Assembly (NCBI GenBank): GCA_009781175.1 | Contig: WQYQ01000009.1 | Span: forward strand, 52,102-116,101 | Direction: 5' to 3' | From: Betaproteobacteria bacterium | GTDB taxonomy: Bacteria; Pseudomonadota; Gammaproteobacteria; Burkholderiales; Rhodocyclaceae | Length of the DNA stretch: 64,000 bases | Part shown: positions 39,113 to 48,851 of the stretch, piece after piece | Numbering within the stretch: the first letter of the stretch is position 1 | Layout: the number at the start of each line of letters is the position of its first letter | The notes under the pieces: generated by a model | Told to the model about the DNA's origin: nothing | Database searches by the model: none | Seen by the model: the letters and a program-made list of their open reading frames with translations, nothing else | Position numbers and translations under genes: made by a program

Positions 39113-40984
39113 CTAGACCTTCAGCTCATCCACGCGATGCCCGGCAAGCGCGCTGCGGATCGTTTTATCCATACGCCGGCCCGCGAATACCTCGGTTGCC
39201 TTGTTTAGCGCCGCCACGGCGGCCTGCGCACGGGCGACGTCATCGCCTTGGGCGGCGAGAATGACGTTCTCAAGCACACGCTCGATTGCACCGCGCTCCT
39301 CGCTCGAAAGCAGCTCGCCATCGGCAAGCAAGGCTTGTTGCACGGCTTCGACAAGGCGCTGCGCCTCGACCTGCTGCTCACGCAACGCGCGCGCGCGCAT
39401 GTCGTCCGCCGCATGTTCGAAGCCCGCCTTGAGCATGTCGGCGATCTCATCGTCCGACAATCCATAGGATGGCTTGACCATCACCGAAGCCGCGACGCCC
39501 GAGGATTGCTCAACGGCATCGACCGAGAGCAAACCATCCGCATCGACCTGGAAGGTCACGCGAATCCGCGCCGCGCCCGCGGCCATTGGCGGAATGCCGC
39601 GCAATTCGAAACGCGCCAGCGAGCGGCAATCGCGCACGAGTTCGCGCTCGCCTTGCACGACATGAACCGCCATCGCGGTCTGACCATCCTTGAAGGTTGT
39701 GAAGTCCTGCGCCTTGGCGATGGGAATCGTGGAATTGCGCGGAATGATTTTCTCGACCAGGCCGCCCATCGTTTCCAAACCGAGCGAAAGCGGAATGACA
39801 TCGAGCAACAGCCAGTCGTCATCACCCGCGCGGCGATTGCCCGCGAGCACATTCGCCTGGATCGCAGCGCCGATCGCGACGACTTTATCCGGATCGATAT
39901 CAATCAAGGGCGCGCGGCCGAAATAGCGCTCGACCGATGCGCGGATCTGCGGCATGCGCGTCGCGCCGCCAACCAGCACAACGCCTTGCACATCTTCGAC
40001 ACCAAGCTGCGCGTCGCGCAATGCCTTGCGGACCGGCACCAATGTTTTCGCCGCCAGGTTCGCGGTCAGTTGTTCCAAAATTTCGCGCGTGACGGCGCAA
40101 TCGATTTTCAAACCACTCGAAAGCATCAGCCGCGCTGGCTCGGTATCCGCCTTCGAAAGCGCTTCCTTGACGCGACGCGCTTCGACAAGAAGCGCTCGGC
40201 CATCTTCCGGCCCCAATTCTCCCGCGCCGGTCTGTTCACGCAGCCAGAGCGCGAGACATTGGTCGAAATCGTCGCCGCCGAGCGCGGCATCGCCGCTTGT
40301 CGCAAGCACTTCGAACACGCCTCGCGTCAAGCGCAGGACCGAGAAATCGAAGGTGCCACCGCCCAGGTCGTACACCGCGTAAACGCCTTCGCTCTCGTTA
40401 TCGAGCCCATATGCGATCGCAGCGGCGGTCGGCTCGTTGAGCAGGCGCAGGACATTGAGCCCGGCCAAGCGGGCGGCATCCTTGGTCGCCTGGCGCTGCG
40501 CGTCGTCGAAGTAGGCCGGCACGGTAATGACCGCGCCAACGAGATCGTTACCAAGAGAAGCTTCCGCGCGCGCGCGCAATACCTTGAGGATTTCGGACGA
40601 GACTTCAACCGGGCTTTTTACACCCGCCGCCGTCTGGATGCGCACCATGCCTTCGCCGTCGACGAAGTCATACTGTTTGTGCGCAGCCGCTTCGATATCG
40701 GCAAACCCGCGCCCCATCAAACGCTTGACCGAAACAATCGTGTTCTTCGGATCGCTCGCCTGGTGCGCAGCCGCGTCGACGCCCACTTCGGTCGCGCCGT
40801 CCGCGTGATAGCGCACGATGGAGGGCAGCAAAATGCCGCAGCTTTCCCCTCTCAAGCATTCGGGCAAACTGTGGCGCACCGTCGCCACGAGGGAGTGTGT
40901 CGTCCCCAGATCGATCCCCACCGCGTGCCGATGTTCGTGCGGCGCGGCGGATTCGCCCGGTTCAGCTATCTGAAGTAGAGCCAT
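39113..40984 (-). CDS. hscA: Fe-S assembly chaperone HscA
   Basis: 623 residues, a specialised Hsp70 that with HscB transfers clusters from IscU by binding its LPPVK motif. [31 protein letters not shown] and [15 protein letters not shown] are the ATPase signatures; the substrate-binding domain follows from about residue 390. The start overlaps the hscB stop by one base (TGATG). Confidence 0.97.
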   Translation of the reverse strand: MALLQIAEPGESAAPHEHRHAVGIDLGTTHSLVATVRHSLPECLRGESCGILLPSIVRYHADGATEVGVDAAAHQASDPKNTIVSVKRLMGRGFADIEAAAHKQYDFVDGEGMVRIQTAAGVKSPVEVSSEILKVLRARAEASLGNDLVGAVITVPAYFDDAQRQATKDAARLAGLNVLRLLNEPTAAAIAYGLDNESEGVYAVYDLGGGTFDFSVLRLTRGVFEVLATSGDAALGGDDFDQCLALWLREQTGAGELGPEDGRALLVEARRVKEALSKADTEPARLMLSSGLKIDCAVTREILEQLTANLAAKTLVPVRKALRDAQLGVEDVQGVVLVGGATRMPQIRASVERYFGRAPLIDIDPDKVVAIGAAIQANVLAGNRRAGDDDWLLLDVIPLSLGLETMGGLVEKIIPRNSTIPIAKAQDFTTFKDGQTAMAVHVVQGERELVRDCRSLARFELRGIPPMAAGAARIRVTFQVDADGLLSVDAVEQSSGVAASVMVKPSYGLSDDEIADMLKAGFEHAADDMRARALREQQVEAQRLVEAVQQALLADGELLSSEERGAIERVLENVILAAQGDDVARAQAAVAALNKATEVFAGRRMDKTIRSALAGHRVDELKV

Positions 40985-41520
40985 CAGCTTTCCAATACTT
41001 CAATCGCGCCGCCGATCTCTTGTTGCAGGCGATCGATAAACATGAGTTGGCGAACACGCCCGGCCGCGGCCGTGTAATCGTTTCGCACATCGAAATCTTC
41101 GGTCAGCGTATTTTCCATTGCCTTCGCTTCGTTGCGCAGTTTGCGCAGCAGCGCATCGAGCGTGTCGACATCGCCTTCTTCGCGCGCTTCTTCGATCGCC
41201 TCGCGCAGCAGCATTTGCCGCATCAGGAAATCGGCCGGCATCGCGGTATTCGATTCGACCTGCGGATCGTGCCCGGTCAGTTCGAGCAGGTAACGCGCCC
41301 GCATCAGCGGATTGTGCAGGGTACGATATGCTTCGTTGGCATGTGCGGCCCATTGCATCGAGACACGGCGCTCGTTTTCCGACAAATGAGCAAAGCGGTC
41401 GGGATGTACCCGCGCCTGAACATCGCGATAGGCCGCCTCCAGCTTCGCGTCGTCGACTGCGTAGCGCCGCGGCATTTGGAACAATGCGAAAAAATCACCC
41501 AGGGCTGGATGAAGGTTCAT
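40984..41520 (-). CDS. hscB: Fe-S assembly co-chaperone HscB
   Basis: 178 residues: an N-terminal J domain with the HPD motif in [16 protein letters not shown] (near residue 40) and a C-terminal IscU-binding helical domain ([18 protein letters not shown]). It stimulates HscA ATPase. 99 bp separate it from iscA, the only sizeable gap inside the isc operon. Confidence 0.96.
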   Translation of the reverse strand: MNLHPALGDFFALFQMPRRYAVDDAKLEAAYRDVQARVHPDRFAHLSENERRVSMQWAAHANEAYRTLHNPLMRARYLLELTGHDPQVESNTAMPADFLMRQMLLREAIEEAREEGDVDTLDALLRKLRNEAKAMENTLTEDFDVRNDYTAAAGRVRQLMFIDRLQQEIGGAIEVLES

Positions 41521-41619
41521 GCTGGATCTCTCGTCGAATCCTGCCAGCGTTTTGCCGGGAGATTTCAGGAATACGGGCGGTGCGTCACGGACCAGGAGTA
41601 TGCCCCAGTCCGCTTCGGC

Positions 41620-41943
41620 TCAGATGTTGAAGCTTTCGCCGCAGCCGCACTGATCCTTGACATTCGGGTTGTTGAACTTGAAGCCTTCATTCAAACCTTC
41701 GCGCACGAAATCGAGTTCCGTTCCTTCCAGATAGGGAAGACTTTTCGGATCGACCAGCACCTTGATGCCGAAGCTTTCGAAAATCATATCCTCGGGCGCC
41801 GTTTCGTCGGCGTATTCAAGCTTGTAGGCCATGCCGGAGCAACCCGAGGTTTTTACCCCGAGCCGCACGCCGTAGCCCTTGCCACGGCGCGCGATGAAAT
41901 TCGCCACATGCTTAGCGGCGCGTTCGGTCAGCGTAACAGCCAT
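41620..41943 (-). CDS. iscA: Iron-sulfur assembly protein IscA
   Basis: 107 residues of the A-type carrier family. The three cluster-binding cysteines are in [14 protein letters not shown] and DQCGCGESF. It delivers [4Fe-4S] clusters to target proteins. Nine bp after iscU. Confidence 0.96.
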   Translation of the reverse strand: MAVTLTERAAKHVANFIARRGKGYGVRLGVKTSGCSGMAYKLEYADETAPEDMIFESFGIKVLVDPKSLPYLEGTELDFVREGLNEGFKFNNPNVKDQCGCGESFNI

Positions 41944-41952
41944 GTCATGTCC

Positions 41953-42369
41953 TCAAACCGTTTCGTTCTGTTTGGCCTCGCCTGCGGCGGGATGCTTGCT
42001 GCGGTAATCCTCCACGGCAGCCTTGATCGCGTCTTCGGCAAGGATCGAGCAGTGAATCTTCACCGGGGGCAAGGCAAGCTCTTCGGCAATCTGGGTGTTC
42101 TTGACATTGAGCGCCTGATCGAGCGTTTTGCCTTTCACCCATTCGGTCACCAGTGAACTCGATGCGATCGCGGAACCGCAACCATAGGTTTTGAATTTCG
42201 CATCCTCGATCACGCCGGTTTCCGGATTGACCTTGATTTGCAACTTCATCACGTCGCCACAGGCGGGCGCGCCAACCATTCCGGTGCCTATGTCCGCATC
42301 GTCCTTCTTGAACGAACCGACGTTGCGTGGATGTTCATAGTGATCCAGCACTTTTTCACTGTATGCCAT
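41953..42369 (-). CDS. iscU: Fe-S cluster scaffold protein IscU
   Basis: 138 residues. The cysteine ligands are in GAPACGDVM, TYGCGSAIASSS and VKIHCSILAEDA, with the HscA-recognition motif LPPVK just before the third. The C-terminus is about ten residues longer than E. coli IscU (AAGEAKQNETV). It follows iscS by 47 bp. Confidence 0.97.
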   Translation of the reverse strand: MAYSEKVLDHYEHPRNVGSFKKDDADIGTGMVGAPACGDVMKLQIKVNPETGVIEDAKFKTYGCGSAIASSSLVTEWVKGKTLDQALNVKNTQIAEELALPPVKIHCSILAEDAIKAAVEDYRSKHPAAGEAKQNETV

Positions 42370-42416
42370 GTCATTAACCTCCTACCGGGCAATTGCTCGC
42401 GACGGCCTAATCATAC

Positions 42417-43628
42417 TCAGTGTGCGGCCCATTGCACGGTGTTCAGATCGACACCGTCCTGGACCATTTCCCACAGCGGCGAGAGTTCGCGCAGCTTGCC
42501 GATTTTTTTGTGCAACAGATCGATCGTGTAGTCGATCTCTTCCTCGGTCGTGAAGCGTCCGATCGTGAAGCGGATCGAGCTATGCGCCAGTTCATCGTTG
42601 CGGCCCAGGGCGCGCAGCACATAGGAAGGCTCCAGCGAGGCCGATGTGCACGCCGAGCCCGAAGACACCGCGATGTCCTTGATCGCCATCATCAGCGATT
42701 CGCCCTCGACATAGTTGAAACTGATATTCAAATTATGCGGGATGCGCTGTTCGAGATCGCCATTCACATAGGTCGCTTCGATATCGCACAAACCTTTCAG
42801 CAATTTGTCGCGCAGCATGCGGATGCGTTCGTTCTCCGTGCCCATCTCGGCCTTCGCGATGCGGAACGCTTCGCCCATCCCGACGATCTGGTGCGTCGGC
42901 AGGGTTCCGGAGCGCAAGCCACGCTCGTGGCCGCCGCCATGTATTTGCGCCTCCAGGCGCACGCGCGGTTTGCGGCGCACGTAGAGCGCGCCGATGCCCT
43001 TCGGCCCGTAGGTTTTATGCGCCGAAAAGGACATCAGATCCACTTTCAGCTTTCCAAGATCGATCTCGACCTTGCCCGTCGCCTGCGCGGCATCCACGTG
43101 GAAAATAATGCCACGCTCGCGGCAGATCTCTCCGATTTCCGCGATCGGCTGAATCACGCCGATTTCGTTATTCACATACATGACCGAAACCAGGGTGGTA
43201 TCCGGCCGCAGCGCCTGCTTGAAAACCTCGAGATCGATCAGACCATTCTCCTGGACATCGAGATAAGTGACCTCGAAGCCTTGGCGCTCAAGCTCGCGCA
43301 TCGTATCGAGCACGGCTTTGTGCTCGGTTTTCAGCGTGACGAGGTGCTTACCCTTGCCCTGGTAAAAATGCGCCGCGCCTTTGAGCGCGAGATTGTTCGA
43401 TTCGGTCGCGCCGGAAGTCCAGATGATTTCCTTGGCGTCGGCATTCACCAGCGCGGCAACCTGTTCGCGCGCGGTCTCGACCGCCTGCTCGGCCTCCCAG
43501 CCCACGGAGTGGGAACGGCTCGCGGGATTGCCAAAATGCTCCGTCAGATACGGAATCATTTTCGCCGCCACGCGCGGATCGACCGGCGTCGTCGCGGAAT
43601 AATCGAGATAGATAGGAAACTTCAGCAT
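42417..43628 (-). CDS. iscS: Cysteine desulfurase IscS
   Basis: 403 residues. The PLP lysine is in [18 protein letters not shown] and the catalytic Cys in [13 protein letters not shown]. The C-terminal [19 protein letters not shown] is the IscU-docking tail of group I IscS and shows that this is the operon's main desulfurase. ATG 43628 with GGGAG upstream; the GTG at 43634 is less likely. Confidence 0.97.
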   Translation of the reverse strand: MLKFPIYLDYSATTPVDPRVAAKMIPYLTEHFGNPASRSHSVGWEAEQAVETAREQVAALVNADAKEIIWTSGATESNNLALKGAAHFYQGKGKHLVTLKTEHKAVLDTMRELERQGFEVTYLDVQENGLIDLEVFKQALRPDTTLVSVMYVNNEIGVIQPIAEIGEICRERGIIFHVDAAQATGKVEIDLGKLKVDLMSFSAHKTYGPKGIGALYVRRKPRVRLEAQIHGGGHERGLRSGTLPTHQIVGMGEAFRIAKAEMGTENERIRMLRDKLLKGLCDIEATYVNGDLEQRIPHNLNISFNYVEGESLMMAIKDIAVSSGSACTSASLEPSYVLRALGRNDELAHSSIRFTIGRFTTEEEIDYTIDLLHKKIGKLRELSPLWEMVQDGVDLNTVQWAAH

Positions 43629-43676
43629 TATCACTCCCGGGATGCACCCAATTCTTGTCTTGTCCGTTTTCCAGCT

Positions 43677-44825
43677 TTACGCCGCGATACCCGTCATCTG
43701 CCGCAGTGCGGCGACCGTTTCGCCCAACACCCGCGCGAAACGCTCAATCTCTTCGCCCTGCGTTGCGCGCCCCAAGCTGACACGCAGCGCACCGCGCGCC
43801 AAACCGGGCTCAACCTCCATCGCAAGCAGCGTCACGGAGGGCTGCGGGTCGGCGCTCGAACAGGCCGAACCGCTTGCCACGGCAAACCCCGCACGGTCGA
43901 GTTTGGCGACCAGCGTTTCGCCGTCGATGGCATCGAAGGCGAAAAATACAGTATTCGGCAGCCGTTCCGCGGCCGCGCCGAAAATCCAGGCGCCCTGCGC
44001 GGATAAAGCCGCTTCCAGACGATCACGCTGCTGGCGGCTGCGTTTTGCGAACGCCTCACGCATCGCCACCGCGCGCTCGGCTGCACAGCCGAATCCGACG
44101 ATCGCCGCGACATTTTCGGTGCCGGAGCGCAAACCGCGTTCCTGTCCTCCACCGGCAATCAAAGGGGCCAGTTCAATCCGCTTATTTAAAATCAGAGCGC
44201 CCGCGCCGATCGGACCGCCAATTTTATGCGCCGACAGCGTCATGGCTTGCACGCCCAAAGCGCGGAAGTTTACATCCACTTTCCCCAGCGCTTGCACGGC
44301 GTCGGAATGAAATACCGCCCCGGCTGCGCAGGCGCGCGCGGCTAAGGTGAAAATATCTTGCAGCACGCCGGTTTCATTGTTCGCCAGCATGATGGAAACG
44401 GCTTCCGGCTTGCGCAGCAACGCCGCCTCAAAAGCCGCCGCGTCGATCTGGCCCTGTTTATCGACCGCCAGCGTTTCAAGGCGCCAGCCTTGCCGCGCGA
44501 GTTGCCGTGCGGGTTCGCGCACGCAAGGATGTTCGGTGGCTCCGATTGCAATGAGCCCCGGCCGGCGCGCTGCGGCAAACCCTTTGAGAAACAGATTGTT
44601 CGCTTCCGAACCGCCACTCGTGAAAACGACCTCCGTCGGATGCGCGCCGACAGCCGCGGCCAACTGCGCGCGCGCCTGGTCGATTGCCGCCCTCGCCTGC
44701 CGGCCGTACTCGTGGCGGCTCGATGCATTGCCGAAACGCGCATCCAAAAACGGCAGCATCGCTTCCCGCGCTACCGGATCGAGCGGCGCATTGGCGTTGT
44801 AATCGAGATAAACCGGCGCATACAT
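43677..44825 (-). CDS. Second cysteine desulfurase (IscS/NifS-like)
   Basis: 382 residues, same fold type as IscS but only distantly alike. PLP lysine in LSAHKIGGPIGAGAL, catalytic Cys in VASGSACSSADPQPS; YLDYNANAPLDP replaces the usual YLD.saTTP. It lacks the IscU-docking C-terminal tail. It lies between iscR and iscS, 48 bp before the latter, so it should be made with the ISC machinery. It may serve another sulfur acceptor (tRNA thiolation or cofactor synthesis); that is inference. Confidence 0.88.
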   Translation of the reverse strand: MYAPVYLDYNANAPLDPVAREAMLPFLDARFGNASSRHEYGRQARAAIDQARAQLAAAVGAHPTEVVFTSGGSEANNLFLKGFAAARRPGLIAIGATEHPCVREPARQLARQGWRLETLAVDKQGQIDAAAFEAALLRKPEAVSIMLANNETGVLQDIFTLAARACAAGAVFHSDAVQALGKVDVNFRALGVQAMTLSAHKIGGPIGAGALILNKRIELAPLIAGGGQERGLRSGTENVAAIVGFGCAAERAVAMREAFAKRSRQQRDRLEAALSAQGAWIFGAAAERLPNTVFFAFDAIDGETLVAKLDRAGFAVASGSACSSADPQPSVTLLAMEVEPGLARGALRVSLGRATQGEEIERFARVLGETVAALRQMTGIAA

Positions 44826-44838
44826 ACGTTTTAATTGA

Positions 44839-45336
44839 TCAGAGTGAGAGCGCCTCGGTTATGGCTGGCGCACCAGCGGCCAAGGGCCGTTCATCGCGCA
44901 GCACTTGAACGCTCTGAGTTTCCGCCTGTTTTGCCCGCTGCTGCTCGGCCAGATGGGCCAGCGTCACTGAATTGAGGTATTCGTACATCCGCTGGCTCAG
45001 ATTCATCCACAACTCATGCGTCATGCAGGGCTGCTCATCCTGGCAATTCCCTTTGCCGCGGCACTGCGTCGCATCGAGTGGCTCATCGACCGCACGGATG
45101 ATGTCGGCCACGCTGATTTCCGCTGCGGGCTTGTCCAGGCAATACCCGCCGCCAGGGCCGCGCACGCTTGCGATCAAGGCACGCCGGCGCAGCTTGCCGA
45201 AAAGCTGCTCCAGGTACGACAGGGAAATTTTCTGGCGCTCGCTGATTCCCGCCAATGTAACGGGACCCGCGCTTTCGCGCAAAGCGAGATCGATCATTGC
45301 AGTCACGGCGAAACGACCTTTGGTGGTGAGCCTCAT
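44839..45336 (-). CDS. iscR: Fe-S regulator IscR
   Basis: 165 residues of the Rrf2 family. Winged helix at residues 1-65 ([19 protein letters not shown]), and the three [2Fe-2S] cysteines in [13 protein letters not shown] (about residues 92-104). IscR with cluster represses its own operon. An IscR-type site overlaps its promoter. First gene of the isc operon. Confidence 0.96.
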   Translation of the reverse strand: MRLTTKGRFAVTAMIDLALRESAGPVTLAGISERQKISLSYLEQLFGKLRRRALIASVRGPGGGYCLDKPAAEISVADIIRAVDEPLDATQCRGKGNCQDEQPCMTHELWMNLSQRMYEYLNSVTLAHLAEQQRAKQAETQSVQVLRDERPLAAGAPAITEALSL

Positions 45337-45364
45337 GCCACGCTCCCATCTTTAGCTGAGCATA

Positions 45365-45413
45365 ATAGTTGAGCATTTTTGTCGAGAATACAATTCCCGA
45401 CAAAAACAGTCAA
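45365..45413 (-). promoter_or_regulatory. isc operon promoter with IscR type 1-like box
   Basis: On the minus strand TTGACT (45413-45408), a 17-base spacer and TATTCT (45390-45385). Overlapping the -10 element, 45365-45389 read on the plus strand begins ATAGTTGA and ends GTCGAGAAT, matching about 21 of 25 positions of the E. coli type 1 IscR consensus as I remember it. This supports autorepression by cluster-loaded IscR. Confidence 0.75.
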
Positions 45414-45417
45414 GTTC

Positions 45418-46173
45418 TCAATCCACCATTTTGGACAGCTTGCCAGGATCAAACTGATTGTCCGCCTCAACCTCTCCATCGATATTGATGCCTGCCGCTT
45501 TCAAGCGGTCGATCAGGCATTGCAGGCGGCGGTCGGTATCCACCGCATGATCGAGCATTCCATGCAACGCGCGCGAAATCGGATCGTCCATGTTCTGCGT
45601 GACGCCGTAGGCGGAAAACCCCATCTGTTGGGCTTTCTCTTCGCGTTCCTGGCTGCGCACGGGATCGATGATCCGCGCGGGGTTTCCCACTGCGGTCGCG
45701 CCAGCCGGCACGGGTTTGACGACGACCGCATTCGAACCGATTTTCGCTCCCGCGCCAACCGTGAAACCACCCAGCACCTGGGCTCCGGCCCCAACCACAA
45801 CGCCGGCCTCCAGCGTCGGATGGCGCTTCGTCCCGCGGTAAAGCGATGTCCCGCCCAGGGTCACGCCTTGGTAAATCGTGCAATCGTCGCCCACTTCCGC
45901 CGTTTCCCCAATCACGACGCCAAAACCGTGATCGATGAACACGCGCCGGCCAATCCTGGCGCCGGGATGAATCTCAATCCCCGTCAAAAAGCGGGAGATA
46001 TGCGAAACGAAGCGAGCGGCCCAGTGCATGCCGTGGGACCACAGAAAATGCGCTTTGCGATGAAAAATCAGCGCATGCACGCCCGGGTAACACGTCAAGA
46101 CCTCCCACGCGGAACGGGCGGCAGGATCGCGTTCGAGAACGCTGGCGATGTCTTCGCGCAGTCGCGTCAGCAT
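45418..46173 (-). CDS. cysE: Serine O-acetyltransferase
   Basis: 251 residues. An N-terminal helical domain and a C-terminal left-handed beta helix of hexapeptide repeats ([22 protein letters not shown], broken into six-residue turns; the active His is in IDHG). It makes O-acetylserine for cysteine synthesis, so cysteine supply lies directly upstream of the cysteine-consuming isc operon. Its stop is 5 bp before the isc -35 element. Confidence 0.94.
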   Translation of the reverse strand: MLTRLREDIASVLERDPAARSAWEVLTCYPGVHALIFHRKAHFLWSHGMHWAARFVSHISRFLTGIEIHPGARIGRRVFIDHGFGVVIGETAEVGDDCTIYQGVTLGGTSLYRGTKRHPTLEAGVVVGAGAQVLGGFTVGAGAKIGSNAVVVKPVPAGATAVGNPARIIDPVRSQEREEKAQQMGFSAYGVTQNMDDPISRALHGMLDHAVDTDRRLQCLIDRLKAAGINIDGEVEADNQFDPGKLSKMVD

Positions 46174-46212
46174 TGTGGCGGTCTTTCCTATCAGAGCAAG
46201 TGAACGCGGGGA

Positions 46213-46956
46213 TCAGATTTTACGCTCAAGGCTGGACAAAGCGCCGCGCAGAATCGCAACCTCCTCGCGCTCCAAGCCCGCACGGCCGAACAGCCGGCGC
46301 AGACGCGGAATCAGACGGCGCGGCTTTTCCGGATCGAGGAAACCGGAGCCGATCATTGCCTGCTCGAAATGCGCGACAAGACGCTCGACTTCCTCATGCG
46401 TGGCGGGCTCGCCGAGCGTTTGCGGCAAGGCGCGCAAATTCCCGGCTAGCGCTTGCCGGCGCAGCTCCCAGGCGATCACCTGCACCGCCGCGCCAAGATT
46501 CAGCGACGCATACTCGGGGTTGGCCGGAATCATCACCGTGCGCTGGCACAACGCTGCTTCCTCGTTAGTCAAACCAAAGGTCTCGTTGCCGAAAACCACC
46601 GCGACAGCGCCAAGCTGCGCGGTGGCAAGCAGTTCATCCGCCGCCTCGGGCAGCCAGCGCGGCGGCGCGCACAAATCGCGCTGGCGCGATGTCAATGCCG
46701 CGGCCATCACTGTGCCTTCCAGCGCTTCGGCGAACGAATCACAGACCTTTGCGTTTTGCAGCACATCCAGCGCGCCGGACGCCCGTGCATCGGCTTCCGC
46801 GTGCGGAAAAGCCTTCGGCGCGACCAGATACAGTTGCGCTAAGCCCATTGTCTTCATCGCGCGCGCCGCCGCGCCGATATTGCCGGGATGGCTTGGGCGG
46901 GAAAGCACGACGCGAACCCGGGACAGCGCCGCCAGCCCGGCCATAGTAGAATGCAT
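46213..46956 (-). CDS. trmJ: tRNA (cytidine/uridine-2'-O)-methyltransferase TrmJ
   Basis: 247 residues of the SPOUT class. VVLSRPSHPGNIGAAARAMKT cut at the N-terminal motif, VVFGNETFGLTNEE and IPANPEYASLNLGAAVQV form the knotted SAM site. It methylates position 32 of tRNAs. Divergent from suhB; the trmJ-(cysE)-iscR and suhB arrangement resembles that of E. coli. Confidence 0.93.
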   Translation of the reverse strand: MHSTMAGLAALSRVRVVLSRPSHPGNIGAAARAMKTMGLAQLYLVAPKAFPHAEADARASGALDVLQNAKVCDSFAEALEGTVMAAALTSRQRDLCAPPRWLPEAADELLATAQLGAVAVVFGNETFGLTNEEAALCQRTVMIPANPEYASLNLGAAVQVIAWELRRQALAGNLRALPQTLGEPATHEEVERLVAHFEQAMIGSGFLDPEKPRRLIPRLRRLFGRAGLEREEVAILRGALSSLERKI

Positions 46957-47101
46957 GATTTACCGAAAAGTCAGCGGCCAACAGCCGGTTGTTCCGATTC
47001 TGGCCCAAGTGCGGAGCAACAAAATCGATCCCCACTTGGCCTGCTCTTTAATTAACCAAAGGCTGCCGGACGGCATCCTTTAGAACGACGCTTACGACTC
47101 A

Positions 47102-47896
47102 ATGCACCCGACGCTCAATATCGCCGTCAAGGCAGCGCGCCGGGCGGGCGCGATCATCAATCGCGCCTCGCTCGACATCGACCGGATTGAAATCCGGGCC
47201 AAACAAACCAGCGATTTCGTGACCGAAGTCGACCACGCAGCGGAAGAGGCGATCATCGAAATTATCCGCGAAGCCTATCCGGAACATGCGATTCTAGCAG
47301 AGGAGTCCGGCGCGCTCGGCGAGTCGGAACATGAGTGGATCATCGATCCGCTCGACGGCACCACCAACTTCATCCACGGCCTCCCGCAATACGCCGTCTC
47401 GATTGCTTACGCGGAAGCCGGCGTCATGCAGCACGCCGTCGTTTTCGATCCGACGCGCAACGAGCTTTTCACCGCCTCACGCGGCCGCGGCGCATTCCTC
47501 AATGATCGCCGCATCCGGGTTACCAAACGCATCCGGCTGGCTGAGGCGTTGATCGGCACGGGTTTCCCGTATCGCGTCTTCGACCATGCCGATGAATACC
47601 TGGCGATTTTCCGCGAAGTCACCGAGAAATCCGCTGGCGTACGCCGGCCCGGCTCCGCCGCGCTCGATTTGTCCTATGTCGCCTGCGGACGCTATGACGC
47701 CTTTTTCGAACTCGGCCTCGCGCCGTGGGATTTCGCGGCCGGAACGCTGATGATTCAGGAAGCCGGCGGCTTGGTCAGCGATTTCGCGGGCGACAGCAAC
47801 TATTTCGAAACCGGCAACATCGTCGCGGGCAATCCCAAAGTGTTCGCGCAACTGCTGCAAATCATCAACACGCACCGCGGAAACATCAAAGCCTGA
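47102..47896 (+). CDS. suhB: Inositol-1-monophosphatase SuhB
   Basis: 264 residues. Mg-binding motifs [13 protein letters not shown] and [18 protein letters not shown] (near residues 65-95) and the second motif in [18 protein letters not shown]. SuhB hydrolyses inositol phosphate and in E. coli also joins the Nus complex in rRNA transcription. Its stop codon is part of structured element B. Confidence 0.95.
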   Translation: MHPTLNIAVKAARRAGAIINRASLDIDRIEIRAKQTSDFVTEVDHAAEEAIIEIIREAYPEHAILAEESGALGESEHEWIIDPLDGTTNFIHGLPQYAVSIAYAEAGVMQHAVVFDPTRNELFTASRGRGAFLNDRRIRVTKRIRLAEALIGTGFPYRVFDHADEYLAIFREVTEKSAGVRRPGSAALDLSYVACGRYDAFFELGLAPWDFAAGTLMIQEAGGLVSDFAGDSNYFETGNIVAGNPKVFAQLLQIINTHRGNIKA

Positions 47897-48018
47897 CCAC
47901 GGGTTGAGCGCAAGCCCCACCATTTATGGCGGGGCCGAGCGAGACAAGCGTTATCGGCGCCAAAGGCGCCTCTAATTTGTGGCGAGGAAACCCCAACTTT
48001 CAAGTTGGGGTGACTCAC
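47893..48018 (+). ncRNA. Structured element B; second copy of the omegaRNA-like element
   Basis: 126 nt, about 80% identical to 4225-4349 and in the same relation to its upstream gene: it begins CTGACCACG at the suhB stop. The outer stem CCACGGGTTG/TAATTTGTGG holds by G-U and U-A changes relative to copy A; the inner GGCGCC-AAA-GGCGCC hairpin is perfect; the 3' hairpin ACCCCAACT-TTCA-AGTTGGGGT changes two pairs compensatorily while keeping the TTCA loop. TGACTCAC follows. As for copy A, resemblance to an IS200/IS605 right end/TnpB guide scaffold is inferred. tRNA-Leu lies 58 bp downstream. Confidence 0.6.
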
Positions 48019-48076
48019 CTGATCCGTGGGCGGCGACGATGCTATACTCGCGTCCGCTGAACAGACCAGCCTACCT

Positions 48077-48161
48077 GCGGGGGTGGCGGAATTGGTAGAC
48101 GCACTGGATTTAGGTTCCAGCGCCGCAAGGTGTAAGGGTTCGAGTCCCTTCTCCCGCACCA
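48077..48161 (+). tRNA. tRNA-Leu (TAG)
   Basis: 85 nt with encoded CCA and a long variable arm. The acceptor GCGGGGG pairs with CTCCCGC, the anticodon stem CTGGA/TCCAG holds the loop TTTAGGT (anticodon TAG), and the T arm contains GGTTCGAGTCC. Confidence 0.97.
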
Positions 48162-48176
48162 CATAGCAGTCCAAAG

Positions 48177-48218
48177 AAAGCCAGAATTCCCAGTGTTATC
48201 AAGGGTTCTGGCTTTTTT
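48177..48218. terminator. Terminator after tRNA-Leu
   Basis: AAAGCCAGAA (48177-48186) pairs with TTCTGGCTTT (48206-48215), followed by TTT. It also contains the stop of the convergent DUF2867 gene. Confidence 0.85.
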
Positions 48219-48726
48219 CTTGCCTATAACTTCCCGCATTAAGCAAGCGCGCGACCCGGCTGGTGCTCAGCGCGGAAATAAAATGATGAAAAGGCAGCAC
48301 GCAGGCCAGATAAAACCAGCCGAAAACATTGTGCGGACGCACCAGCGTACTCACGCGAAATTCGCTCTGCCCGGCCATCAATGAAACACGAAAATCGAGA
48401 TGGCGGTCATTCTCGCCCAGCACTACTTCGCCGGGGGCGAGCGCAAGCACTCTGAAAACGCCAATTTGTTGGCCAAGCTTGATTGGGCCTTGCGCCAAGG
48501 CTTCATGCGGCGCGCTCGCGCTCGTCTTCAATCCCAAGCGCTCGACCAGCCCGTCGCGCCACTTCATCAGCGTGTCGACCCATGGCGGCAAGGCATGGAA
48601 GAAAGCATTCACCAATTCATCGCAGGACACGTTTTCACGCGCGAGCCGCCGGACATGGCTGTCACGGTAGAAATAAGCGCCTTGACCTTCGGCGAGCACG
48701 GAACTTGCAGGAAGCGTTGCAAACAT
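48199..48726 (-). CDS. DUF2867 domain-containing protein
   Basis: 175 residues from ATG 48726 (an upstream in-frame ATG at 48816 adds residues that do not look conserved). SHVRRLARENVSCDELVNAFF and PPWVDTLMKWRDGLVERLGL near the N-terminus and the HNVFGWFYLACVLPFHHFI tail fit DUF2867, a family of START-like small proteins of unknown function. Its last codons run into the tRNA-Leu terminator. Divergent from recC. Function not assigned. Confidence 0.75.
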   Translation of the reverse strand: MFATLPASSVLAEGQGAYFYRDSHVRRLARENVSCDELVNAFFHALPPWVDTLMKWRDGLVERLGLKTSASAPHEALAQGPIKLGQQIGVFRVLALAPGEVVLGENDRHLDFRVSLMAGQSEFRVSTLVRPHNVFGWFYLACVLPFHHFISALSTSRVARLLNAGSYRQEKSQNP

Positions 48727-48851
48727 GGTTAAAGCGCCGGAAGTTACGCAGTCAACCAAATTACTCAAACTGCTCAAACAGTACAACCCATAAGGCTTGT
48801 CTCCAGCACTTTCCATATCGCAGGCCCGGGTGCCGGGTAAACTCCTGCATC

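Noticed and set aside
48483..48851. N-terminal extension of recC
   Set aside because: The extra 123 residues are basic and Arg/Ser-rich, overlap the divergent DUF2867 gene, and are not RecC-like; the conserved N-terminus starts at 48852.
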